Source: Pleurocapsa sp. PCC 7327 (lineage in GTDB: Bacteria; Cyanobacteriota; Cyanobacteriia; Cyanobacteriales; Microcystaceae). Taken from it: a DNA stretch of 64,000 nucleotides. A model generated the notes under the pieces. That model saw only the letters and a list, made by a program, of their open reading frames with translations. It made no database searches and was not told the origin of the DNA. Positions 24,909 to 34,629 of the stretch are shown one piece after another. Location: assembly GCF_000317025.1 (NCBI RefSeq), contig NC_019689.1, forward strand, positions 62,001 to 126,000, read 5' to 3'. The translations under genes and the position numbers were made by a program. Within the stretch, counting starts at the first letter, position 1. Each line of letters begins with the position of its first letter.

Positions 24909-27665
24909 TTAATTGGGAGGATCGAAACGATTGACAAAAGCTGACCAAAAGATCATCGGCGTACCGACTGCTAAACAAAACAACCATTGACTCCAGCTTA
25001 AAGGAGCCGTATAAAATACTTGATTAATTAAAGGAGCATGGGCAAAAACGATTTGTAAAACAATCGCCCCAATAATTCCAAAGCCAATGGCAGGAATTTC
25101 TATTTCTGTATCGCCTTCATCTTTCAGTTTTGCTCTTAAATTGGGGATCAATTGACTAATACTCAACAGGTAAAAGATCCGACCAGAAATTAAAGAATTA
25201 ATCGTCATCGTTCGGGCGAGATTTAAATCTCCCGTTGTCGCACGAATATATTCAAATACTCCAAAAATTAAGACCCAGTTAAATGCAGAAATAGCTAGAA
25301 TTCGTAGAAGGCGACTCTTGGTTAATAAAGGCTCGTTGGGATTGCGGGGAGGATTTTGCATTACATGACTAGCCTTTGGTTCAAAAGCGAGTGGAGTCGT
25401 CATGGTGATGGTATTAATCATATTAATCCAAAGAATTTGCAGAGAGAGAATTGGTAGATCTCTGGCGAGTAAAGTACTCAATAAAATTGTCATCGACTCT
25501 CCCCCATTGACGGGAAGAATGAAACAAATTGCATTCAATAAATTCTTATAAACTGACCGTCCTTCCTCAACGGCTGCTTCGATTGAAGCAAAGTTATCAT
25601 CGGCGAGTAGCATATCAGAAGCTTCTTTAGCTACTTCTGTTCCTACACCTCCCATAGCAATTCCGATATCAGCTTGTTTGAGGGCGGGTGCGTCGTTGAC
25701 ACCATCGCCCGTCATGGCAACGATTTCACCCCGCGATTGTAGGGCTTCTACGAGACGCAATTTTTGCTCTGGGGCGACGCGGGCAAAAACTGAGCCATCT
25801 TCTACCGCTTGGATTAATTGGTCGCTACTCATGGTAGCGAGTTGAGCGCCCGTAAATGCCACGATCTTGCCATTTTTATTGATGCCCATTTGTCGCGCGA
25901 TCGCGCTGGCAGTGACGGCATGATCCCCGGTAATCATCTTGACTTGAATTCCTGCACCCTGACAAGCTTTTACCGCTGCGATCGCGCTTTCGCGGGGCGG
26001 ATCGATCGCGCCTTGCAATCCCAAAAAGATTAATCCTTGCTCGATATCCTCACGATCTACTGTAGATTGACTCTCTGACATGGGTAATTTTGCTAGGGCT
26101 AACACTCTCAACCCTTGCCGTGCCATCCGTTGTACTTGTTCAGTAATATCAGCTTCAAGGGCTTCAATCAGTTCGCGATCGCCGGTTGCATTTAACCCAT
26201 ATTGACAGCGTTTGAGAATTGCCTCGACGGAACCTTTGATATAAATTATTCTACCGTTGGGGGTTTGGTGCAGGGTTGCCATATACTGATAGTCGGATTC
26301 AAAGGGTATTGAATCCAATCTCGGCATAGCTTTCTCTATGTCTGGCTGTTCTAACCCAGCTTTATGAGCGGCGACAATTAATGCACCTTCTGTGGGATCT
26401 CCCACGACGATCCATTGCTCGTTTTTGTATTCGATATGCGAGTCGTTGCACAATAAACCTGCAATTAAACATTCGCGTAAAGTGGGTTCGTTGGTAATGT
26501 CGATGGCGCGATCGTTGAGGAGAATTTCCCCAGTCATGTCTATGGGTTCGTTATTAAGGAAAATTTCTCCAGTTAAGTTATAACCTAGCCCCGTGAGACT
26601 GTAACATTTCACCCCAGCAAAAATCCTCTGGACAGTCATCTGATTTTCTGTAAGGGTTCCGGTTTTGTCGGAACAGATGACGGTAGCGCTTCCCAAGGTT
26701 TCCACAGCAGGTAGCTTGCGGATGATGGCGTGTCGTTTTGCCATGCGGCTGACACCGATGGCGAGGGTAATGGTGATGACGGCGGGCAATCCTTCAGGAA
26801 TGGCACTGACTGTTAAAGCAACCGCCGCTTCCGCCGCCTCTTTTATTCCTCGATGCTGTAAGCCAACGAGAAAGGTAATTGTTGTCAAACAAAGGACGAT
26901 TAAAAGCCATTTTTGAATAAATTTATTGAATTTACGGGTTAAAGGCGTAGATAAACCCGTATGCTCTTCCATTAGTTTAGAAATTTGCCCGGTTTCCGTC
27001 CGATTCCCCGTGGCAACGACAATCCCCATTCCTTGCCCAAAGGTAACGTATCCGCCGGCGTGGGCCATATTCGAGCGATCGCCCAAGGGAATATCGGCAG
27101 GTAGCATTTCTGTGGTTTTCTCGACGGCGATGGACTCTCCAGTTAAAGCAGATTCGTTAATTTGCAAGCTTCGCACCTTAAACAAGCGCAAATCAGCAGG
27201 AACTTTATCGCCTGAGTTGAGGATAACGATATCTCCTGGAACTAATTCACCGGAAGGAATGCGCTGTTTTTTGCCGGATCGAATCACTGTAGTTTCGGTT
27301 TGTACTGAAGAGGCTAAAGCTGCGATCGCTCCTTCTGCTTTAGACTCCTGAATAAAACTCAGTAGCGCATTGGTGGTGGTGACACCCCAAATTACCCCTG
27401 CATTCACCCATTCTCCCAAAATTGCCTTGGTTGCTCCTGCCCCCAGCAAGATATACAGCAGGGGTTGGTTGAATTGCAGCAAGAACTTTAACCACCAGGG
27501 CTTACCTTTTCGCCTTTGCAGTTTGTTTGCGCCATATTGCGCCAGTCTTTGCTTGACTTCCTCGGCATTTAAACCCCATTCTGGGTCACTATCAAGCAGG
27601 CTAATTGCTTTATCAATATCAAGATGATGCCAAATGACCGTCTCTTGGGAAGAAACTCTCGATTT
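24909..27665 (-). CDS. Cation-transporting P-type ATPase (type II), start codon not identifiable
   Basis: About 918 codons are open back to a stop at 27666-27668. Motifs in order: N-terminal cation-ATPase domain ([13 protein letters not shown]...LAQYGANKL), PEGLPAVIT in membrane helix 4, phosphorylation site [28 protein letters not shown], and the hinge [12 protein letters not shown]. The family is SERCA/PMR-like, but helix 6 reads [15 protein letters not shown] rather than the calcium-type sequence, so the ion is uncertain. No ATG, GTG or TTG precedes the N-terminal domain in frame; the first is TTG 27482, inside it. A GTT codon stands where a start is expected. The actuator-to-P-domain loop carries an imperfect 13-residue duplication ([26 protein letters not shown]). 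Confidence 0.8.
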   Translation of the reverse strand, partial: KSRVSSQETVIWHHLDIDKAISLLDSDPEWGLNAEEVKQRLAQYGANKLQRRKGKPWWLKFLLQFNQPLLYILLGAGATKAILGEWVNAGVIWGVTTTNALLSFIQESKAEGAIAALASSVQTETTVIRSGKKQRIPSGELVPGDIVILNSGDKVPADLRLFKVRSLQINESALTGESIAVEKTTEMLPADIPLGDRSNMAHAGGYVTFGQGMGIVVATGNRTETGQISKLMEEHTGLSTPLTRKFNKFIQKWLLIVLCLTTITFLVGLQHRGIKEAAEAAVALTVSAIPEGLPAVITITLAIGVSRMAKRHAIIRKLPAVETLGSATVICSDKTGTLTENQMTVQRIFAGVKCYSLTGLGYNLTGEIFLNNEPIDMTGEILLNDRAIDITNEPTLRECLIAGLLCNDSHIEYKNEQWIVVGDPTEGALIVAAHKAGLEQPDIEKAMPRLDSIPFESDYQYMATLHQTPNGRIIYIKGSVEAILKRCQYGLNATGDRELIEALEADITEQVQRMARQGLRVLALAKLPMSESQSTVDREDIEQGLIFLGLQGAIDPPRESAIAAVKACQGAGIQVKMITGDHAVTASAIARQMGINKNGKIVAFTGAQLATMSSDQLIQAVEDGSVFARVAPEQKLRLVEALQSRGEIVAMTGDGVNDAPALKQADIGIAMGGVGTEVAKEASDMLLADDNFASIEAAVEEGRSVYKNLLNAICFILPVNGGESMTILLSTLLARDLPILSLQILWINMINTITMTTPLAFEPKASHVMQNPPRNPNEPLLTKSRLLRILAISAFNWVLIFGVFEYIRATTGDLNLARTMTINSLISGRIFYLLSISQLIPNLRAKLKDEGDTEIEIPAIGFGIIGAIVLQIVFAHAPLINQVFYTAPLSWSQWLFCLAVGTPMIFWSAFVNRFDPPN

Positions 27666-27812
27666 TTATAGTGTCAACATAAATCTATATACAAAAAAAC
27701 TTATTTATAATTTAATAGCACTATTTAATAGTGCTGATAATCGAGATTAATAATTCTCTAATAAATCGACTGACACGATTAGATAGTTTTATGGTTGGCA
27801 TTGGTCGGGAAA

Positions 27813-28949
27813 ATGGTAATATCACCGAGCGATCTACAAACAGAAACAAGCGTGACGATCTCCAACATCTCTGCACCACTAGACTTATTTGGGCGACAGG
27901 TGCAGTTCCAGCAAATTACCCAGGCACTCGCACTAGATAGAGATGTCTTAATTGCAGGAGTGCCCGGTAGCGGACGACGAACGCTGGTAAGGCGTGCTGC
28001 TGCCGCTGTTGGGGCAAAAATGATAGAAGTAGACTGTATTCGCGCTATTGATAGCAAACGGTTCGTGCAACTGCTGTGCGAAGGCATCAGTCAAGGATGT
28101 AAGAGTCCAGAGTCGATCGCCCTATTGCACAAATGGGTAGAAGAAGAAAAGGATCTCTTTAGCCTCACAGAAGACGGTAAAGGCATCAAGCTGCGGCAAA
28201 GCGAGACTGTAGAGCAGCTTTGGCAAGCGTTTAAAAGCTTGCTCTGCCTTCCCCATCGCCTCGCCACGTCCTTGAATAAACAGGTTGTTCTCATCTTGTA
28301 TGGATTTCCCCACATTCGCCCTTGGGATCGCCAGGGAGAATGGGAAACCTTACTTAGAGAGGAAATTAAACGCCAGACAGCAGTAAGTTACGCGCTAGTA
28401 GCAACGATCGCAGAAACCAGCCATCCAACTGAAGCGATTGGCAAGAACTTAGAAATTATTCGACTAACCCCAGTCGCTAATGAAGTAGTGGCAGCTTGGG
28501 CACAGGAAGTTTTAAACCAAGAAGGGTTAGCCTTCGATCCGCGATCGCAAGCTTTGGACACTTTTTTGGATGCGGTACAGGGACATATTGCCGATGCGAC
28601 AGCCTTAATAGGGCGCTTGCGTGCCGTGCGCGTCAGTAAGAAACTAATTGGCAATGCAGAAATCGAACAAGCCATTCAAGCATTACTCGCAGATTTATCG
28701 ACCACCTTTGAATCCTTGCTGGTGCTGCTTCCTCCTTCTCAGGCACAACTATTAGAAAGTTTGGCGCTCGATCCTACCGATAAACCGCAGAGTCGAGATT
28801 ACATCAGCAAGCATTGCCTCTGTCGCGGGGGAAGTCTCCAAGGTGCGATCGCGGGGTTGCAACATAAAGGTTTGATCTATGGGTCAGAATTAGACTATCG
28901 CCTAGCGCTTCCCCTCTTTGCCCTATGGATTCGTCAGCGCCTTAGTTAG
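27813..28949 (+). CDS. AAA-type ATPase-like protein with degenerate Walker A and winged-helix tail
   Basis: 378 residues from ATG 27813 (TTG 27795 is an alternative). The nucleotide-binding loop reads GVPGSGRRTLVRRA, with Arg at the usual Lys position. VVLILYGFPHIRPW fits the Walker B strand, though without the usual acidic pair. The region after LIRLTPVANEVVAAWAQEVLNQEG looks like a lid domain. The C-terminus (LLPPSQAQLLESLALDP...GLQHKGLIYG) resembles a winged helix. The layout is like regulatory STAND/Orc-like ATPases. Function is unknown and no operon partner is present. ATP hydrolysis may be weak. Confidence 0.6.
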   Translation: MVISPSDLQTETSVTISNISAPLDLFGRQVQFQQITQALALDRDVLIAGVPGSGRRTLVRRAAAAVGAKMIEVDCIRAIDSKRFVQLLCEGISQGCKSPESIALLHKWVEEEKDLFSLTEDGKGIKLRQSETVEQLWQAFKSLLCLPHRLATSLNKQVVLILYGFPHIRPWDRQGEWETLLREEIKRQTAVSYALVATIAETSHPTEAIGKNLEIIRLTPVANEVVAAWAQEVLNQEGLAFDPRSQALDTFLDAVQGHIADATALIGRLRAVRVSKKLIGNAEIEQAIQALLADLSTTFESLLVLLPPSQAQLLESLALDPTDKPQSRDYISKHCLCRGGSLQGAIAGLQHKGLIYGSELDYRLALPLFALWIRQRLS

Positions 28950-29019
28950 TGGGATGGGAGAACAATTCAAAGTTAAAAGTTCAAAAAGAAAGCTCCCATA
29001 CGGGAACTTTGAACTAACA

Positions 29020-29115
29020 ATATCAAATCCGGTTGAACGACCATAAGAACCAGTAGTGCGACCATCTTGGTCGCAATCGGGACTTTGGGCAAAGCTAATT
29101 AAGAGGATTTGATAT
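29020..29115. repeat. 96-bp element with perfect 11-bp terminal inverted repeats
   Basis: The ends ATATCAAATCC (29020-29030) and GGATTTGATAT (29105-29115) are exact inverted copies. Inside are two further hairpins: GCGACCA-TCT-TGGTCGC and a weaker ACTTTG/CAAAGC pair. Size and structure suggest a small non-autonomous (MITE-like) or REP-type repeat. No target duplication is clear. Confidence 0.5.
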
Positions 29116-29198
29116 AATGAAAGAGCTGAGCGCGATCGCATGACGGGCTGGAAACAAGATAGTTAGATCGCTTAAAGTTTTTTTATTGATTAGTATGA

Positions 29199-29218
29199 GT
29201 CTCGCTCGCGAGCGAGAC
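29199..29218. repeat. 20-bp perfect palindrome
   Basis: GTCTCGCTCGCGAGCGAGAC is a perfect inverted repeat with no loop. It is rich in the CGAGCG words seen in dispersed cyanobacterial palindromes. Role unknown. Confidence 0.5.
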
Positions 29219-29251
29219 GCTCGCACTAAATTAAAAATAGACGTTTACAAA

Positions 29252-29270
29252 TCAAATAGGATTGCTATAC
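29252..29270 (-). mobile_element. Solo IS630 terminal relic
   Basis: The stretch ATCAAATAGGATTGCTATA matches the inverted left end of the IS630 copy at 12141 at 18 of 19 positions, including the terminal TA. No partner end is visible, so it is a leftover of a lost copy or part of a decayed MITE. It now lies directly upstream of the Mut7-C gene. Confidence 0.55.
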
Positions 29271-29297
29271 AGCCGGAATCTAAAACTTTTTTGCCTT

Positions 29298-30050
29298 ATG
29301 GCACGAGCAATTTTTTGCTTTCAAGCCGAACTCAATCATTTCCTCCCACCACACAGAAAAGGAGTAAGTTTTACTCACGAGTTTAAAGAACGCCCGTCGA
29401 TTAAAGACACCATAGAAGCATTAGGCGTTCCCCACCCAGAAGTTTATGCCATTGTCGCCAATGGAGTTGCGGTTGATTTTTCTTATAGTCTTCAAGATGG
29501 CGATCGCATTACTGTCTATCCTATCTCTGCCTCTCCTAAAATTCCGTCAGGTATCAGACTTCAGCCACCTTTACCCGAAGTTGCACGTTTTGTGTTAGAC
29601 GTTCATTTGGGAAAACTAGCTTCTCTATTGCGGATGCTGGGTTTTGATACTCTCTATCGCAATGACTATGAAGATGCCGAACTAGCTCAAATTTCGGCAC
29701 TAGAAGATAGGATTCTCTTAACTCGCGATAAAGGAGTATTAATGAGAAGTCTAGTAACCTACGGTTACTATGTAAGGGAAACCAACCCAGAAAAGCAAGT
29801 TGTCGAAGTGTTGCGACATTTTAACTTGTTTGATGCTATCAAGCCATTTCAAAGATGTATGCGTTGTAATGGTAATATCAAACCAATCGATAAAGCATCA
29901 ATTGTAGACTTGGTTCCCTCGCGAATAAGCAGAGAAATTGAAGAATTTCATTGCTGCACGGGTTGTAGCCAAATTTATTGGCAAGGGTCGCATTTTCAGC
30001 GAATGGAACGAGCGATCGAAAGGTTAATTTCTTCTGCTAGCCTCTCGTAA
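29298..30050 (+). CDS. Mut7-C RNase domain protein with N-terminal ubiquitin-like fold
   Basis: 250 residues from ATG 29298 (MARAIFCFQAEL), the start that fits the fold. Residues 1-85 form a MoaD/ThiS-like domain (IEALGVPHPEVYAIVANG, DGDRITVYPI). Then comes the PIN-like Mut7-C nuclease domain: FVLDVHLGKLASLLRMLGFD with its Asp, and RILLTRDKGVL. A zinc ribbon follows (CMRCNG and CCTGCSQIYW). The family is found widely in bacteria; RNA cleavage is predicted from the fold, the target is unknown. A short gap of 22 bp precedes the deacetylase gene, so the two may be co-transcribed. Confidence 0.8.
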   Translation: MARAIFCFQAELNHFLPPHRKGVSFTHEFKERPSIKDTIEALGVPHPEVYAIVANGVAVDFSYSLQDGDRITVYPISASPKIPSGIRLQPPLPEVARFVLDVHLGKLASLLRMLGFDTLYRNDYEDAELAQISALEDRILLTRDKGVLMRSLVTYGYYVRETNPEKQVVEVLRHFNLFDAIKPFQRCMRCNGNIKPIDKASIVDLVPSRISREIEEFHCCTGCSQIYWQGSHFQRMERAIERLISSASLS

Positions 30051-30072
30051 TTTTATCAACATTTTCTAGACC

Positions 30073-30990
30073 ATGTTTCCAGTTATTTACTCGGACGAAT
30101 TTCTCGCTCACGATACAGGACGCTATCATCCAGAAAGATCGGAACGCTTGACAGCAATTGTAGAAGCCCTAAAAACAGTTACCTGGGCGAATAAACTGGA
30201 CTGGCAATTGCCAACTCCCGTACCGAATAGGGATGTCATGCCATACATCCAAAAGGTACATGCTCGCGCCTACATAGATCGAGTACGCCAGATTGCAGAA
30301 AGCGGCGGAGGGTTGTTGGATCTCGATACTCCCGTTTGTCCTCGCAGTTACGATCTTGCCTTATTAGCTGTCAGCGCTTGGTTAGATGGAGTCGATAAGG
30401 TACTGGCAACCAATAACCCTGCTTTTGTCTTGGCGCGTCCGCCAGGACATCATGCAGAAAGAGAAAGAGGAATGGGATTTTGTCTGTTTTCTAATGCCGC
30501 GATCGCAGCTTATTATGCCTTAGAACAACCAGGGGTAAATCGGGTGGCAATCTTAGACTGGGACGTGCATCACGGCAATGGCACTGAAGCAATTGTCGAA
30601 ACCAATCCCAATATTATTTATTGCTCGCTCCATCAGTCTCCTTGCTATCCTGGAACGGGGAAGGCAAGCGATCGCGGCAAGTATAATAATGTCCTCAATA
30701 TTCCTATGGCACCAGGGAGTACCTTCGAGAGTTATCAACCCGCCTTTGAAAATTTAGTCGTTCCTTTCCTCAGCGATTTTCAGCCAGATATTTTAATCGT
30801 GAGTGCGGGTTACGATGCCAATTCCGACGATCCTTTAGCTGAGATAGCCTTGCAACCAAAGGATTATGGTTCGTTTACCGATTACCTATTAAAAATTACT
30901 CGCCGCATTCTCTTCGGACTCGAAGGAGGATATGCACTTAGGGCACTATCGCAATCCGTAGTTGCAACCATCGAAAAGTGTTTGTTGTAA
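30073..30990 (+). CDS. Histone-deacetylase-family (class II-like) amide hydrolase
   Basis: 305 residues of the arginase/deacetylase fold. The signature motifs are RPPGHHAERERGMGFCLFSN, with the catalytic His pair, and LDWDVHHGNGT, which supplies zinc ligands Asp and His. The third zinc ligand is the Asp in SAGYDANSDDP, and GLEGGYAL is the closing loop. All catalytic residues are present and the length is normal. Bacterial members remove acetyl groups from acetylpolyamines or other small amides, or from proteins. The substrate here is not known. It follows the Mut7-C gene closely. Confidence 0.88.
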   Translation: MFPVIYSDEFLAHDTGRYHPERSERLTAIVEALKTVTWANKLDWQLPTPVPNRDVMPYIQKVHARAYIDRVRQIAESGGGLLDLDTPVCPRSYDLALLAVSAWLDGVDKVLATNNPAFVLARPPGHHAERERGMGFCLFSNAAIAAYYALEQPGVNRVAILDWDVHHGNGTEAIVETNPNIIYCSLHQSPCYPGTGKASDRGKYNNVLNIPMAPGSTFESYQPAFENLVVPFLSDFQPDILIVSAGYDANSDDPLAEIALQPKDYGSFTDYLLKITRRILFGLEGGYALRALSQSVVATIEKCLL

Positions 30991-31120
30991 TTTTGAGCCA
31001 ATCATCGAGCCGATTTTAAAAATATATTGACTAAATCGCTCGTCAATCGAGCCGTTCAATTAACATGATAGTTAGAGATAGAACGCGATCGCGCTTGGAA
31101 TTCACTCATAATGAATAACA

Positions 31121-31744
31121 ATGACTAACGTAACCGCAAAAATTTTATCAGCACTACAAAAAATTCCCCCAGGTTACTTGAACATTATGGGCTATGTTGA
31201 TGAATCAGAAGTCAACGGACCTGGTTTTCGTGCTGTGGTTTGGGTGCAAGGATGCCCGCGAGAATGTCCTGGATGTTTTAATCCCTCTTCTTGGTCATTT
31301 GAAATCAATCAACTCGTCTCAGTCGAAGAACTCGCTCAAAAAATTCTCAGCAATCCTCGCAACACGGGCGTTACTTTTTCCGGTGGCGAACCTTTTTGGC
31401 AAGCGCCTGCCTTGACAGAGGTAGCTAAGCGAGTCAAAGCGGCGGGATTAAATGTCATGTCGTTTAGTGGCTTTACTTTAGAACAACTACAATCCAAATC
31501 TGCCCCGCTAGGTTCGTCAGAGTTATTAGAACAGCTAGATATTTTAATCGATGGTCCGTATATTGAATCTCTAGCCATTCACTCTCCCGAATCGCCTGTA
31601 TCCTCTAGCAATCAAAAAGTTCGCATCTTCAATCCCGCCTTCCAAGACAAAATTACTTGGGCATCCGACCAAATAGAAATTCACATCCTCAAAGATGGCA
31701 CTCGCATTATTTCGGGTTTTTGGGGTCAGATGGGACTGGAGTAA
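31121..31744 (+). CDS. NrdG-like radical SAM activating protein
   Basis: 207 residues. VWVQGCPRECPGCFNPSSW carries the CxxxCxxC motif that binds the radical-SAM [4Fe-4S] cluster, and GVTFSGGEPFWQAPAL is the SAM-contacting GGE motif. Short length and order match activases of anaerobic ribonucleotide reductase (NrdG) or a related glycyl-radical enzyme. No nrdD gene is in view, so the target enzyme must be elsewhere. Cyanobacterial genomes often carry this protein alone, where its partner is unclear. Confident as radical SAM activase, less so as true NrdG. Confidence 0.75.
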   Translation: MTNVTAKILSALQKIPPGYLNIMGYVDESEVNGPGFRAVVWVQGCPRECPGCFNPSSWSFEINQLVSVEELAQKILSNPRNTGVTFSGGEPFWQAPALTEVAKRVKAAGLNVMSFSGFTLEQLQSKSAPLGSSELLEQLDILIDGPYIESLAIHSPESPVSSSNQKVRIFNPAFQDKITWASDQIEIHILKDGTRIISGFWGQMGLE

Positions 31745-31803
31745 GTACCAGTTACCAGTTATCAGTTATTGCGCATCCCTGATAACTGATAACCGTTCGC
31801 TGC

Positions 31804-31905
31804 TTAAATTAGTTTAATGCTACGGAATCCAAAGTACAGTCCCAGAGCGATCGCAGTAAATAGCAATAGGATGGCTATGTAGGAGATGACTGCAAACATC
31901 GACAT
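31804..31905 (-). CDS. petL: Cytochrome b6f complex subunit PetL
   Basis: 33 residues: one membrane helix (AVISYIAILLLFTAIALGLY) and the short basic tail GFRSIKLI. The pattern AxxxYIAxLxLFTxIAxGLxFGxRSxKxx is what I recall for cyanobacterial PetL, a single-helix stabilising subunit of the cytochrome b6f complex in thylakoids. AAAGGAAAA precedes the ATG at 31905; a second in-frame ATG at 31899 is possible. It stands alone between the NrdG-like gene and aroB, on the opposite strand to both. Confidence 0.7.
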   Translation of the reverse strand: MSMFAVISYIAILLLFTAIALGLYFGFRSIKLI

Positions 31906-32013
31906 TTTTCCTTTAAACACTTACTAAACATTTGTTCTTTGCTATTGTACTCTTGAGAGATACCCCTATTCTCATATTCTCACCGCTCAAAATTTTCCCA
32001 GTTCTTATTCTTC

Positions 32014-33129
32014 ATGCTTTCTGTCATTGCGGTTAAGTTACCCGAAAACTCTTATGAAATTGCGATCGCGCCTGGTAGTCTCAGTCAACTGGGTAGCTAT
32101 ATCAGCAAGCTTAATTTAGGAAAAAAAATTTTACTTGTCTCCAATCGAGATATTTTTAGCCATTATGGTGAAATAGCCTTAACTTCTCTCAAAAATGCTG
32201 GCTTTGATGTCTTTACGCATGCGATCCCCGAAGGCGAAGTCAATAAAACCTTAGATTCAATCGCCCAAATCTACGATACCGCCTTAGAAAATTACCTGGA
32301 ACGTTCCTCTACCATGTTGGCTTTAGGAGGCGGCGTAATTGGCGATATGACGGGTTTTGCGGCGGCTACTTGGTTGAGAGGGATTAATTTCGTGCAAGTT
32401 CCTACCTCGTTACTGGCAATGGTTGATGCCTCTATTGGGGGTAAAACGGGTGTCAATCATCCCAAAGGAAAAAATCTCATTGGTGCATTTTATCAACCTC
32501 GTTTAGTATTAATCGATCCCCAAGTTTTAAAAACTTTACCCGTGAGAGAATTTCGTGCTGGGATGGCAGAAGTCATCAAATATGGCGTTATCTGGGATAG
32601 AGATTTATTCGCTAAATTAGAAGGAGCAGATCGTTTAGATGATATTGCTTATCTGAGCGAAGAATTATTACAAATCATTCTAACTCGTTCTTGCCAAGCG
32701 AAAGCCAATGTCGTTGGCAAGGATGAAAAAGAAGCCGGATTGAGAGCGATTTTAAACTACGGTCATACTATCGGTCATGCGATCGAAAGTTTGACTGGAT
32801 ATAGCGTCATTAATCACGGCGAAGCAGTAGCAATAGGAATGGTTGCCGCCGGAAAAATTGCGACTAAATTACAGATGTGGACTCAGGAGGAAGAAATCCG
32901 CCAAAATCATTTAATTCAAAAAGCAGGTTTGCCGACAAAAATTCCTACTAATTTGAATAGGGAAGCTGTTATTGAAACGTTGCAAACTGATAAAAAAGTA
33001 AAAGCAGGTAAGGTTCGATTTATTCTTCCTACTGAGATAGGGAAAGTGACAATAATCGACCGGGTTCCGTCGAATTTGATTCGGGAAGTTCTTGAAGAAA
33101 TCAGAAATCCTGTCAACTCTAAATATTAA
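32014..33129 (+). CDS. aroB: 3-dehydroquinate synthase
   Basis: 371 residues. Converts DAHP to 3-dehydroquinate, step two of the shikimate pathway, using NAD and zinc. The NAD-binding and substrate motif [19 protein letters not shown] is followed by [23 protein letters not shown], both diagnostic. The zinc ligands are expected in MAEVIKYG (Glu), [11 protein letters not shown] (His) and [10 protein letters not shown] (His), all present. Length is normal. It is expressed as a single gene; the downstream xse genes are convergent. Confidence 0.97.
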   Translation: MLSVIAVKLPENSYEIAIAPGSLSQLGSYISKLNLGKKILLVSNRDIFSHYGEIALTSLKNAGFDVFTHAIPEGEVNKTLDSIAQIYDTALENYLERSSTMLALGGGVIGDMTGFAAATWLRGINFVQVPTSLLAMVDASIGGKTGVNHPKGKNLIGAFYQPRLVLIDPQVLKTLPVREFRAGMAEVIKYGVIWDRDLFAKLEGADRLDDIAYLSEELLQIILTRSCQAKANVVGKDEKEAGLRAILNYGHTIGHAIESLTGYSVINHGEAVAIGMVAAGKIATKLQMWTQEEEIRQNHLIQKAGLPTKIPTNLNREAVIETLQTDKKVKAGKVRFILPTEIGKVTIIDRVPSNLIREVLEEIRNPVNSKY

Positions 33130-33181
33130 ATTGTTAGATTTCTACAAAAAAGGATTAATTATGCCTACCTAGTGACTTCTC

Positions 33182-33415
33182 TTAAAATTCAATGTCTTCT
33201 TCTTGTTCTAACGTTTCTATTAATAAATTCATTCTCTCTTTCCCAATCGCTAAAAAAGATTCGCATTCGCGCAAATGTTCGATCGCGATCGCGAACTTCT
33301 CAAAAACTTCTTCTAGGGGCAGCGAACCCGATTCGATCTGCTCGATAATTTTCTCAACTTGGGCTACGGTTTCCTCATAATTCCAATTTTTATTGTTTTT
33401 GCGATCGCTATTCAT
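33182..33415 (-). CDS. xseB: Exodeoxyribonuclease VII small subunit
   Basis: 77 residues. The helical pattern NYEETVAQVEKIIEQIESG, then SLPLEEVFEKFAIAIEHLRECE, is the conserved core of XseB, which bundles around the large subunit to form the single-strand DNA exonuclease. Its ATG overlaps the stop of xseA in ATGA, so the two are translationally coupled. The acidic C-terminus is typical. Confidence 0.93.
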   Translation of the reverse strand: MNSDRKNNKNWNYEETVAQVEKIIEQIESGSLPLEEVFEKFAIAIEHLRECESFLAIGKERMNLLIETLEQEEDIEF

Positions 33416-34566
33416 TGTAGAATTTCAATAATTTTTACTTTAATAACTCCCTGACCTAACTGAATTTTTAACGTTTGTTCCCTAGCTAAATTAGAACTAG
33501 AGCGCACAATAGTATCATTTTCTTCTCTTACCACCGCATAGCCTCTTTGTAAAACCGCTCGCGGGTCGAGAGCCATTAATTTTTGTTTCAATAACTGGCA
33601 GCGTGCAGTTGCTTGTAGTAGCTGTGGAGAAGTCGAGGGGAAACGTTTTAGGCGAGTTTCCAATTGTTCTAAACGTTTCGATTCTAGGTCAATTCGTCGC
33701 TGACATACTTCAATTAGCGCTTCGACTCGTTGTTGGTGTTCGATAACCAGTTGAGAATATAAAGGAACTGCTGTTTCTGCGGCAGCTGTTGGGGTATGAG
33801 CGCTAAAATCAGCAACTAAATCAGCTAATGACTCGTCTCGTTGATGACCGATTCCTGTAATAATGGGGATTTTACTTTGAGCGATCGCCCTCGCCACTCT
33901 TTCATCATTAAAACAAGATAAATCTTCCACTGCACCGCCACCTCTTGCTAGAATCAATACTTCAGCGCGACCATCTCGATTCACTTTTTCGATTGCCTCG
34001 ACAATAGAATCGGGTGCTTCAATTCCTTGAACGATTGCCGGGGATAGGAGAATATGCAATCCAGGATAGCGCCGTGCAAGAGTGCGTTGAATATCTCCCC
34101 AAGCAGCAGCAGTAGGAGAAGTGACTACGGCAATAGTTTGCGGATAGGGGGGAAGGGGACGTTTTCTTTCGAGATCGAACAATCCTTCAGCTTGTAGGCG
34201 CGATCGCAATTGTTGATATTGCAATGCTTGCCATCCCTCGCCGATGGCTACTGCTTGAAAAACCGTCAGTCGATATTCTCCTCGTTTCGGATAGAGACGA
34301 AGACTGCCTAGAACGATTAACAATTCTCCTCGCTGCGGTTGTTGTGCCAGTCGCGATCGCAGAGAATTCCAGACGACACATTGGATCGCAGCATCCTCAT
34401 AGGGATCGCAGAGGGTAAAAAACAATCCCCTAGAGTGTTCGTGAAGGCTGGAAACTTCGCCTGCCACTACAATCTGTTGCAGCAGGCGATCGCCTTCTAA
34501 AAGGTCTTGAATATAGGCAGTGAGTTCGGCGACTGATATAGCCGTATCGACAATCGAGGAGGTCAT
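33412..34566 (-). CDS. xseA: Exodeoxyribonuclease VII large subunit
   Basis: 384 residues, catalytic subunit of the single-strand exonuclease that trims DNA to oligonucleotides during repair. It has an N-terminal OB fold (VVAGEVSSLHEHSRGLFFTL). The central catalytic region reads TSPTAAAWGDIQRTLARRYP, ILARGGGAVEDLSCFNDE and GIGHQRDESLADLVADFSAHTPTAAAE, with the conserved Asp and His residues. A coiled-coil section follows. The C-terminus is somewhat short, as in other cyanobacteria. It forms a two-gene operon with xseB. Confidence 0.95.
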   Translation of the reverse strand: MTSSIVDTAISVAELTAYIQDLLEGDRLLQQIVVAGEVSSLHEHSRGLFFTLCDPYEDAAIQCVVWNSLRSRLAQQPQRGELLIVLGSLRLYPKRGEYRLTVFQAVAIGEGWQALQYQQLRSRLQAEGLFDLERKRPLPPYPQTIAVVTSPTAAAWGDIQRTLARRYPGLHILLSPAIVQGIEAPDSIVEAIEKVNRDGRAEVLILARGGGAVEDLSCFNDERVARAIAQSKIPIITGIGHQRDESLADLVADFSAHTPTAAAETAVPLYSQLVIEHQQRVEALIEVCQRRIDLESKRLEQLETRLKRFPSTSPQLLQATARCQLLKQKLMALDPRAVLQRGYAVVREENDTIVRSSSNLAREQTLKIQLGQGVIKVKIIEILQ

Positions 34567-34629
34567 TCGGTGTTGGATAAAAGGATTTTCAAGTTCTCAT
34601 AACAAACCTTCTCATCATACTCTTCTATC

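Larger units (their letters stand above)
28950..29297. other. Repeat-rich intergenic region
   Basis: 348 bp holding, in order: an inverted repeat AGTTCAAA/TTTGAACT near 28977-29015, a 96-bp element with perfect 11-bp ends, a 20-bp perfect palindrome and an IS630 end relic. No gene is supported before the ATG at 29298. Confidence 0.5.

Noticed and set aside
28122-28313. Minus-strand ORFs overlapping the AAA-like gene
   Set aside because: They are unsupported frames opposite a coding sequence, with no ribosome binding site or family match. The same holds for the many antisense frames over the GAF-array, Ser/Thr kinase and P-type ATPase genes.
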